The notes beneath the pieces are model-generated. The model saw only the letters and a program-made list of their open reading frames with translations, did no database searches and had not been told where the DNA came from. A program made the position numbers and the translations under genes. A stretch of DNA of 64,000 bases from Pseudevernia furfuracea (Eukaryota > Ascomycota > Lecanoromycetes > Lecanorales > Parmeliaceae): positions 186,001 to 250,000 of the forward strand of contig JAIUPT010000029.1 in assembly GCA_022315425.1 (NCBI GenBank), in the 5' to 3' direction. Below, piece by piece: positions 54,924 to 64,000 of this stretch. Each line of letters starts with the position of its first letter. Within the stretch, counting starts at the first letter, position 1.

Positions 54924-57115
54924 TGTCAGGACCAGTACAGAGTCAAGTCATGTAGGTGTATTGAATAAGACAACTAGATGAGGAGCAACTATGGACTGGG
55001 AGGGAGGGCCATATATGTATGACGGAGTGAACCTGCCAAGACACGCTAAGCCTAAAAGGGAAGTGTCAAAGGAAGGCATGTGTCAAAGGGATGCGGGGTA
55101 CGCTCGTAACACTATCCCCCCCCTCCGAAAAGACATGTCCTCATGGCTGTAGTCGCTCGCTCATAGTCGCTCGCTATGCGTGTGGAAGAAAGAACAAAAG
55201 CAGAAACATGATGCCCGCCGACGCAATCCTCAGCCGCAGTGCTGATCCCAAGTCTCTCCGGTGACGTCTTGGCGATGCCATGTCGCTAGCATGACGTCAT
55301 GCGGTTTCAGGGGTGCTGGAATGGCCTCCATTGGTGAAGAGTTGAAGAAATGGTGGCCAAGAATGGTTTTCGGTGTAGGGTGGGCAGCTGATATTGGATT
55401 TGCGGCCGGAGAAGAAAGTTGCTGAATGAAGGCCTGTGATTGGCTGAGGCCTTCCGAACCGCCCGAACCTTAAATCTTAAACCAATATCAAATCCTTCTG
55501 AGGCAGCTGAGTGATCTTCTCCCTGGGACCAAATCCACCGAGGGCGACGACGTCATCAACAACACGCTTGGGGCCTCCGGCTATGACGTCGTCGACAGTC
55601 ATAGACTATAGCTCGGGGGGAGGCGAAGAAGGTAGATGTCATATGACGTTGTTGTTGAGTACCAAGTCGCTGAGCATTCGAATTTGCCTGAGTGAAAAAT
55701 GAAGTCTTGGCGCCGTTCTGGAATGGCCTGGAATCGCTCAAAAACACCATGTCCGAGGTTTGGCCGGATCGCATGCTGATTTGAGTGCGCTAGGCCGAAT
55801 GCAGTCTAGCCAGAGTTGTCCATGTTGTCCAGCAGACAGCAGCCACATTGCTTTGTCGTCCATGCCAGCATTGTCCATGCCTGCTGCAGCCACATTGCTT
55901 TGTCCATGTTGTCCATGTAGAATCGAAAAAATCCATCGCATGCAAATATGTTTTCCACCTCAACTCCTGCTGGCAGCCTGTCCTGGGAGTACCATTGTAG
56001 ATTTGCCCTGTGCCTCCCAAGCTCTTGCCATCAAATATCTACCTCCTATTCATTTCCTGACCATAGCCTCTTGTCATCCAACGTCCGTCGCTGTGTTGTT
56101 CCATAGTGCTATCCATTGCATTCATCCGCTTCGTAGGCCTATCGCTTCGACTGCCAGTGTCTCACCAATACTAAGTTCTTGACACCCGTCCTAAGACCGA
56201 TAGCGAGTACTCCGCTGTCAATGACCTGTCTGACATAGATTACGCCCGTAACTCAAGCGCCTGATTCGTAGAATTTTTTGTGTTGTAGTTCGCCATGATC
56301 GTGAAAATGATAAAAAGGGGAAAAAAGAATCGAATTTGCCACCTGCTTCCGATGTCGTGCAGATGGCTGAAATTGGGCCTGTCGGTGTTGAAAGAAAAAA
56401 AGTGTTGAGATGCTGAATGCCGGTTTTCTTTGTTCTCACCTAACTTCCTTGTTTGCTGACCGTTTGACACCCCGCAAAGAATGTGAGTGCTCTGAAGAAT
56501 GTTGTTGCGATGGTGTGTTAAGAAATCGAGATGTGAAGCCTAGACGTCTTTTTCGTGTTGTGTGATCGACATGCTCAGTGAAGAGGTCGTTCGTTTGCTA
56601 ATTGTTTTCGAGTCTGATCTCGTTGCCTTGTAACAGGCTCGCTGTGAGGAGATTGTGTGACGATTTCTTTACGATTCGCTAAGTCGTACGAATAATTCAG
56701 TAACTTCTTTATCCCTTGCTCACTGTACACAAGGCGATTCCGCCATAATCCCTTTTGTCGTATGGTGACCAGACCCAGGGATACGATGTCTCAATTGTCG
56801 ATATTGACCTCAACCCGAAGATGTCTTGGTCTCACTTAGTCTTCTTGACAAAGCTCCTGTCAGTATACTTATTTGAATTCGCTTACTGTCAAAAAAAACG
56901 AATGAAGTGAGGGTGATCTAGTTGTAGTGTCAGAATTAGTACAGAGTCAAGTCATGTAGGTGTATTGAATAAGACAACTAGATGAGAAGCAACTATGAAC
57001 TGGGAGGAAGGGCCATATATGTATGACGGAGTGAACCTACCAAGACACGCTAAGCCTAAAAGGGAAGTATCAAAGGAAGGCATGTGTCAAAGGGATGCGG
57101 GGTACGCTCGTAACA
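54924..57115 (-). mobile_element. Non-autonomous LTR element D
   Basis: Complete element of 2192 bp: 188-bp type B LTRs at 54924-55111 (3' LTR) and 56928-57115 (5' LTR), target duplication GTAAT on both sides, type B PBS at 56916-56925, and polypurine tract next to the 3' LTR (CTATCCCCCCC on the plus strand). Inside are the family leader and 3' UTR but no gag, pol or intact long frame. The right LTR differs from the left by eight changes, all G-to-A or C-to-T. It sits inside G2b between protease and RT. Confidence 0.92.
55112..56927 (-). pseudogene. Element D interior: leader, short ORF, decayed C-terminal coding piece
   Basis: On the minus strand a short ORF starts at 56296 (MANYNTKNSTNQALELRA, then TAA); the same ORF with the same stop is in element E. 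Near 55800-55720 the frame reads SALKSACDPAKPRTWCF, related to SSAVKSACD near the C-terminus of the element A protein. 55802-55921 has imperfect repeats built on TTGTCCATG. 55240-55560 is the family 3' UTR. The BIR, capsid-like and zinc-finger parts are absent. Confidence 0.6.
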
Positions 57116-60100
57116 GTAATTGATATTATTAAAAGAATCTAACGCTTTGATATCGATACGTATATACATGAAATACTTTAATTTTAAGATTTTGTTAACG
57201 CATTAGAGAGACAAAAGTTAGTGTATACTTTAATAATTATAAATATTTTTGATGCGTCAGTAAGAAAATATTATATTAACGAAGTCTTAACGAATATTGT
57301 AACGGGGTCTAGGCATGCGTGAGTGAGTAACAGATGGATTGGTTACTAGATAGACTGAATCCTGAGGAACTCGGTGGGAGTCCTCAGAGGCAGCATATTT
57401 AGCAGGGGAGAGTGCACCCCCATGCCAAGCAAACTTACTATGCGACTGCTATAGCCGCACAGCCGCACAGCTGCACCAGAGGGATAGTCTCTCGGATCTG
57501 GCCTAGATGTATGTTGGATTCCTGGACTTCTGACAGGCCGCCTCATGTCTAGAGACCTCATGGCCCTAACGAATATATTATAATCGCAGATCATAGATAC
57601 TTGTCTCAAAATTGTTAGAGAAGTTACGTGAATACGAAGACGTATTTTTAATCGAAGAAGTCGATCGACTTTCGTTATACGAAGAATGTGATTATATCAT
57701 TATGACTATAGCGAAATCATTATTTAATTTATTATATAATCTATTTAACATCGAGTTAGTGACATTAAAAACATATTTAAACGATATCTTAACGAAAGAC
57801 TAAATTTAGTATTCAACGAGCTCAGTAGAGTCTCTTATTCTTTTCGTATTAAAAAAGAATAACGACTTGCGATTATGTGTCGACTATCGAGAGTTAAATA
57901 AAGTTACGATAAAAAATCGTTATTCTTTGTCTTTGATTAATAAGACTCTAAATCGTCTAAATAAAGTTAAGAGATTTATACAACTAAATCTTAAGAATAT
58001 ATATTATCGTATTCGAATTCATAAGGGCGATGAGTGAAAGACTGCGTTTCGTACGCGTTATGATCACTTTAAGTATTTAATAATATTATTTGATCTAATC
58101 AACGTCTCTGCGACCTTTTAGACTTATATTAACAAGTCGTTAACGAGTCTAATTAACAATTTTTATATTATTTATTTTAATAATATTTTAATTTATTCGA
58201 ATTCGCAAGAAGAACATTTAAATTATATTAAAAAAGTGCTTAAGAGATTACGACGTTTTAATCTATACGTAAGTTTAAAGAAATATGAGTTCTTTATTAT
58301 AGAAGTCGAATTTTTAAACTTTATAATATTTATCGATAACGTTATAATAAACAAACGTAGAGTGAAAGCAATTTAGAAGTAATCGAGATCTAAATTCTTT
58401 TATAAGATATAAATCTTTTTAAGCTTTATAAATTTCTATTAAAGATTTATTTATTATTATTCTTAAATTGTTAAATTACTTATAAACTTGTTAAAGAGAA
58501 GTATTAAGAAAATTAAGATAAAATCTTTTAACTAATCTATTAAGACGAAGAAGATATTTCGATAACTTCGCGAAATCTTTATAAAAGCGTCTCTTTTATA
58601 TTACTTTAATTTAGAACTTCTTATTAAAATAAAGACGAATACTTTAAATTTCGACTTAATAGATATTTTAACTTAATTATAAAATAATAATAAGTAATAA
58701 TACTTAGTTATATTTTATTCTCGAAAAATAATTTTTACAGAGCGAAATTATAAGATTCATAATTAAAAGTTACTCGTTATCGTAACGATCTTCAAATAGT
58801 GACGTTATTATTTAAAAGAGAGTTTTTATTTTATAAAAGTACTTACGAATTATAATAATCTAAAGTACTTTATAAAAATAACGAGTTTAAATAAACGATA
58901 GACTAGATAAGCAATAAAGTTATTAATATTTGATTTTTTTATTATACACAGATTAAGAAAAACAAATTTAGTCGATACGTTATTAAGACGATTTAATTAT
59001 AAGAATAAAAACGAGTCGCTAAATCGACTATTATTAACGTTATAATAGAAATTGATAACGATAAAAGATCTAATAAGTTTTATATTTGTTATTATTCGAA
59101 TAGCGTATAAACAAGATAAGAGTTATAAATATACGAAGCGTAGCTTAAAAGTTGAGTCTCTCTTTACGATATATAGTCTAGACGTAAATATATAATATAA
59201 TTTAATAACTAATAATAAAGAAGAAGTAACTACTTAGAAGATAACACTTATAAATTTAATAACAACTATAATTTAAGAGACTTATTTTAATATTATATAT
59301 TCTTCGAAATTTAAAGAATCTTCAATTACGAGAGCAGAGAGTTTAAGCGAGATACTTATTTAAAATACACGTAACGTAACTATCGCGTAGCTTAATTCTA
59401 TTACTGAGACTATTAATTATAAATAACTCGTCTCACGCTTAATAGCTCACATTGCGATAATAAGCGAAACGATATATAATCTTAATAACAAGTTTATCTT
59501 CGAGCTTATTAAAGCAATTTAGCTGAAAGATTCTTATATTTAATAACGAAGAAAAGACGAAGCGTAGAACAAGCGAAAGAGTGATATCGAAGCTTAAATA
59601 TAAAATAGTTAGAAATTGTTAAGATATAAAAATATATTATACGTTCTCGAAGAGACTTTCGTTCGTGAAGAACTATTAAAACGTTATCACGACGATTTCT
59701 TAACGAATTATTTCGATGTCGATAAGACACTAAAATTGATAATTAGAAAATACTATTAAAATAGTATTAAGACAGACGTGAAATCATATATAAATATATG
59801 TGATATCTATCAGAGAATAAAGATGAAACGATATCGTTTATATAACGAGCTAAGTGCATTTTCTTAATCAAGTCGTTCTTGAAAAGAAATTATGATAAAT
59901 TTTATTATAAATCTTTTTTCAAGTCGACGCAGAGACTACGTTTACGATACGATTCTTATAATCATCGATAAATACATTAAAATAATAAGATATCTATTAA
60001 TTATAAAGAAAATCAACGTCTTCGATCTCGAATAATTACTTATAAAAGAAATCTTTCTTCGATTTAATTCATTAAAAGATATAATCATCGATTATAATTC

Positions 60101-60367
60101 TATATTTATAAGTGCGTTTTAATTATAAATCTATTATCAAATAAAGATAAAACGTAGACTAAGTATTATCTTTTATTCTTAAACTAATAATCAAATCGAA
60201 CAATAAAATCAAATCTTAAAACACTATCTTCGAGTTTTTTGTAACGAGTAATAAAACGACTAAGCGAATTTCTTATTTATAGTCGAATATATCTATTAAT
60301 AAAGTTAATATAAGACGTTAAATTATAGTTTATTCTATATAATATACGACTATAACTTCGACTTAGC
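57116..60367 (+). pseudogene. G2b gypsy pol: RT, RNase H, integrase (heavily decayed)
   Basis: Same gene as 6106-8380. The spacer before RT has an insertion at 57298-57571. RT: LEKLREYEDVF, LRLCVDYRELNKV, YFNNILIYSNSQEEHL (YLDD lost to N-N by G-to-A). RNase H and integrase follow in the same order as G2a but with more stops; 57612-57803 and 59509-59730 (antisense) are just chance open pieces. The coding sequence is cut at 60367 by LINE L3 within the integrase. Comparison with G2a shows almost only transitions, so G2b has been hit harder. Confidence 0.85.
57298..57571. mobile_element. Unidentified 274-bp insertion
   Basis: GC-rich block (TGTAACGGGGTC...GGCCCTAACG) inside AT-rich G2b, with CGAATAT immediately before it and repeated at its right end. 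It may be a solo LTR or small DNA element; the ends TGTAACGG and CCCTAACG are only partly inverted-complementary. Confidence 0.5.
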
Positions 60368-62972
60368 AAGTCTACACGTGGAAAACGCGAAGAAACAGAT
60401 AAGTGCGGCTATTGCGACCCTAGAGATCATAGAAAACACGTCGTACGAGGATCTAAACGCGTCAACTTGAAAGGTGCTTCAGAGAAGCATAGATTAGATC
60501 AAAGTATACATATAGAAAGCTAACGAAGAACGTTAGAGAAAGAGTAAGAAATAGAACTTACGAGAGAACTGCGACAGCTAAGAAAGTACTCTCACGCGAA
60601 ATAGATTCTTAATAGAAAGCTAAATATAGAGAAACTCGTTCGAATCAGTAGCAAACGAAGCAACGAAGTTAGTTTCACGTCTAATATCGTTCGAAATCGA
60701 GAATACGAGAAAGAAGCGTTAGATCTTGATAGTTATACATAGAAAGAAGAAAAGAGTGACAATAAAGAAGATAAAGAGCGAGAGAATTCTCGTCGTCTTT
60801 AAGAATAAATAGAAGCATATCTCGTTAGAGCAGATCGTTATAATAAACAGACTTCGAAGCGAAGATCTATTACTATAGACGACTACGTAAGAGATCAAAA
60901 AGACTCTCGAGAAAGACACGAGATGAGTGTTAGAGATATATAACTCGATAGTAGTAGTGAGAAAGTTCTTCTTAATAATAATTCACGAGATAAGAGTTTC
61001 GAAATTCGATATAGACAATTAGACTGTTATCAAGAAAAGAATAGAGATAAAGAATCGAAGTCTACACTTAGAACTCGAGATAGTCAAGACACGATAATAT
61101 TACGACGTTAACGCGATAGTAGAGAGAGAAAGAAAGCTATACTTCTCTCTAATATTACACGTCGCGACGACGAAGATAACTAACGATCTTATTAAAAAGC
61201 ATCTAATCGAGACAAGTGAGATAAAGAGAGTGAAAAGATTTGATTAGATAACAACAGCTATGCAGTGTTATAACTATTAAAAATAGAAACATATGACTAG
61301 GAAGTGCTCAAACCCTACGCGCTGCGTAGAATGTAGTCAAGACTATAACACACGCAGTCATCAGAAGAAGGCGTCAGAGACGTCAAAGACCTGCGCTGAC
61401 TGCGAGAACACAGGTCACGCAGCGTACGAGAAGACCTGCTCAGTAAGGATTAGAGAAGCTCAGAGAACGCGTTAGAGAATAGCGATTATGATGGAATTCA
61501 GCCAATCATAGGCCGTTCCGCCCGCACTAGCGTGCCTTTTAGCGTGGCGCTAGTGGGCGACTCTTGTCTATCCTTCTTCTTCTCTTTCTTCTTATCAACT
61601 ACATGTATTCTACATAGTCATGCAATAGAGTCGTTCTATTAGCCACACAATACAAGATCTCATAGCTGTCATATATTTCAATAGATTAAGCTTCTACTGT
61701 ATGAGCCGCTAAGAGAGAGATCACCTTCGGCACCTCTGAAAAGAGATAACGAATTTATACTAATAGACTCAAAGAAGAAGAGAAAGACAGTCTTAAAGAT
61801 AATCGAGTTGAGAGAGACGTCAAAGACTCAGAGAAGAAGTTAGAATGTGTAGAGAGACAAGTAGAGAGTAGGGAGATCAACGACACGCTTTTAACTCTTT
61901 ATTGTCGCTGAAGCGCTAGAATAACAGACAATCGCAGCATCGAGTGCTCTCGAGAAGATCACGCAATCTCTCTCTCAACAGAGAAGCTCTGTCAGCGAGA
62001 TCTCCGCCCCTAGAGAGATAACGTATAACTCAACGTTGAAAGAGATGATAAGCGCTATACAGTCAGCACAGCAAGTAAAAGTAATTATAGATCAAGAAGA
62101 TATAGAGATGTCAGACAACGATGATCTATGAAGAATATCGCGACGCTGAGAATCTTATAGTACAACATAAGAAATTAACTAAGAATAATAACTGTCTTGC
62201 TAGCAGACGCAGGGATTCAAGATACTAACGTACTTGCGATTCAAGAATCAAGCTTTAACTCGCACATAGAATTCTCGTATAACTCAGAAACTAGTTAGTT
62301 TTATCTAATATATCGCTCGAAAAAGAATACGAGAGTGTGCTTTTATATCAATAAGAGACTGAATTCGAAGAATTAAGATATGAAGTTCGTGACAAAGAAT
62401 ATAAATACGCTGAGAATTCGACTCAGATAAAAAGAGAAAGCGAATCGAATCGAGAGACTCTCAATTCACAATATTTACAATTCGAGTTCATCGCTATTCT
62501 CGACAGAGAATCTCTCTAGTCTTTCACAGATTCTAAAGCTTCTATAAAAGTCTAAAGAGCATCTCTTGCTCGAGAACTTCAATCTATATTATTTTAATTG
62601 AAATAACTCTAATAGATTCTCATATCATAAAGAGACGAACGATCTAATTATAGTAACTGTAGAGAGAAGAATAAATCTAGTTTTATTAAAGAAAGTAGTA
62701 ACGTGAAGATCTCGAGAATAAAAGAGTGCGATCGATCTAGTCTTCATTACTTCAGAGACAACGAAGATAATAGTTCGTTGTTAAGTAAAATCGAATCTAC
62801 AGCATAACTCGAATCATCTCTTAATACTCACGAAGCTCGATCTAACAACGGAGAGCGTCTCGAAATAGCGACGTCGTGTTTAAAAGATAACAAAATTAGA
62901 AGAGATAGCGAGAGAAGCTCAAGCACTAGACGTAACACTTTTATTAGATTCTCTAACAAATTCGAATCAGTT
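60368..62972 (+). mobile_element. LINE L3 (5'-truncated, interrupted and cut)
   Basis: Plus-strand copy of L1 starting inside ORF1 (AGTCTACACGTGGAAAACGC, equivalent to about 34910 on the other strand). 61293-61475 encodes the zinc-knuckle segment (CVECSQDYNTRSH, CADCENTGHAAYEKTC). ORF2 starts near 62115 (KNIATLRIL) and the endonuclease runs to 62972, where element E interrupts it. A solo LTR sits in ORF1 at 61489-61683. Less mutated than L1 in ORF1. Confidence 0.88.
61489..61683 (+). repeat. Solo LTR, probably copia
   Basis: 195 bp, TGATGGAATTCAGCC...ATTTCAATA, flanked by GATTA (61484-61488 and 61684-61688); the L1 copy lacks it at the matching place. The start resembles the TGTTGGAAT opening common in copia LTRs and the end fits TTCAACA with one transition. 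Confidence 0.8.
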
Positions 62973-63184
62973 TGTTACGAGCGTACCCCGCATCCCTTTG
63001 TGACACACCTTCCTTTGTGACACACCTTCCTTTGTTGACACGCCTTCCCCCTTTAGGCTTAGCGTGTCTTGGCAGGTTCACTCCGCCATACATATATGGC
63101 CTGCCCTCCCAGTACATAGTTGTTCTGCATCTAGTTGTCTCATTCTATACACCTACATGACTTGACTCTGTACTGGTCCTGACA
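62973..63184 (+). repeat. LTR type B (5' LTR of element E)
   Basis: 212 bp, TGTTACGAGC...GGTCCTGACA. TATA-like CATATATGG at 63091-63099, then ATCTAGTTGT at 63129-63138, complementary to the PBS at 63187-63196. Confidence 0.92.
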
Positions 63185-64000
63185 CTACAACTAGATCACC
63201 CTCACTCCATTCGTTTTTTTGACAGCAAGCGAATTCAAATAAGTATGCTGGCAGGAGCTTTGTCAAGAAGACTAAGTGAGACCAAGACATCTTCGGGTTG
63301 AGGTCAATATCGACAATTGAGACATCGTATCCCTGGGTCTACCCACCATACGGGCAGAGGGCACCTCTGGGTCTGGCCACCATACGGCAAAAGGAACCAT
63401 GGCGGAACCGCCTTGTGTACAGTGAGCAAGGGATAAAGAAGTTACTGAACCATTCGTACGACTTAGCGAATCGCAAAGAAATCGTCACACAACCTCCCCA
63501 CAGCGAGCCTGCTACAAGGCAACGGGATCAGACCCGAAAACAACCAGCAAACGGACGACCTCTTCACTGAGCATGTCGACCACACAACACGAAAAAGACG
63601 CCTAGGCTTCACACCTCGATTTCTTAACACACCACCGCAACAACATTCTTCAGAGCACTCACATTCTTTGCGAGGTGTCAAACGGTCAGCAAACAAGAAA
63701 GTTAGGTGAGAACAAAGAAAACCGACATTCAGCATCTCAACACTTTTTTTTCTTTCAACACCGACAGGCCCAATTTCAGCCACCTGCACGACATCGAAAG
63801 CAGGTGACAAATTCGATTCTTTTTTCCCCTTTTTATCATTTTCACGATCATGGCGAACTACAACACAAAAAATTCTACGAATCAGGCGCTTGAGTTACGG
63901 GCGTAATCTATGTCAGACAGGTCATTGACAGCGGAGTACTCGCTATCGGTCTTAGGACGGGTGTCAAGAACTTAGTATTGGTGAGACACTGGCAGTCGAA
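63185..64000 (+). mobile_element. Element E leader and short ORF (runs off window)
   Basis: The PBS (CT then ACAACTAGAT) directly follows the LTR. The leader matches element D (56927 back to 56300) closely and G1 more loosely. ATG at 63850 opens the same 18-codon ORF as in D, then TAA; beyond it the frame continues SMSDRSLTAEYSLSVLGRVS before another stop. Whether E is a full-length autonomous element or another short one cannot be seen here. Confidence 0.8.

Noticed and set aside
55802..55921. TTGTCCATG-rich repeat as a possible coding repeat domain
   Set aside because: Imperfect, limited to element D, and the frame is not maintained; likely simple slippage.
59509..59730. Arg-rich 73-codon minus frame, also at 7555-7776
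   Set aside because: Antisense shadow of the G2 integrase zinc region; present in both copies because the sense sequence is shared.

Overview
This window looks like a transposon graveyard from a filamentous ascomycete (Pezizomycotina). Nearly all of it is nested retrotransposons: Ty3/gypsy chromovirus-type elements, Ty1/copia elements and a Tad-like LINE. Most are saturated with C:G to T:A changes (CAA/CAG to TAA/TAG, TGG to TAG/TGA), while CpG is largely kept and GG/CC is almost absent in the oldest parts. That pattern is the signature of repeat-induced point mutation (RIP). The one clear host intron is 47 bp with a GTAGGT donor and a CTAAC branch site, which is also typical of filamentous fungi.

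Layout. 1-6105: minus-strand gypsy element G1 (chromodomain, integrase, RNase H, RT, a SEC-C-like motif, protease, gag, leader, 5' LTR), inserted into gypsy element G2a (plus, 6106-11028). 11029-15202: minus-strand copia element C1. 15203-17140: a promoter-like relic and a repeated AT-rich unit. 17141-22160: AT-rich desert. 22160-25258: a gene island with one intact unknown gene and one related pseudogene. 25259-27060: copia C2. 29783-35114: full-length LINE L1 (minus). 35784-36774: a TIR-bounded element. 37072-37922: inverted copy of the 16.3-17.1 kb repeat. 37925-41550: gag/protease remnant G4. 41551-51969: one old minus-strand gypsy pol (G3), broken by three insertions: a solo LTR, a two-LTR locus that itself holds young element A, and mosaic element B. 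51970-60367: second G2 copy (G2b), broken by LINE fragment L2, small element D and a short insertion. 60368-62972: LINE L3. 62973-64000: start of another element (E).

How it fits together. A, B, D, E and G1 share LTR ends, leaders and PPT style, so A, B and D look like short non-autonomous passengers of a G1-like autonomous family. Three LTR subtypes (A, B, C) each carry a different 10-11 nt LTR segment that is exactly complementary to the primer-binding position two bases after the LTR. This covariation points to self-primed reverse transcription of the Tf1/sushi kind. Elements A and B encode a protein with an N-terminal BIR (survivin/IAP-type zinc) domain, a capsid-like middle and two zinc fingers; I regard this as the most novel content of the window. 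No RNA gene, CRISPR array or prokaryotic feature was seen.
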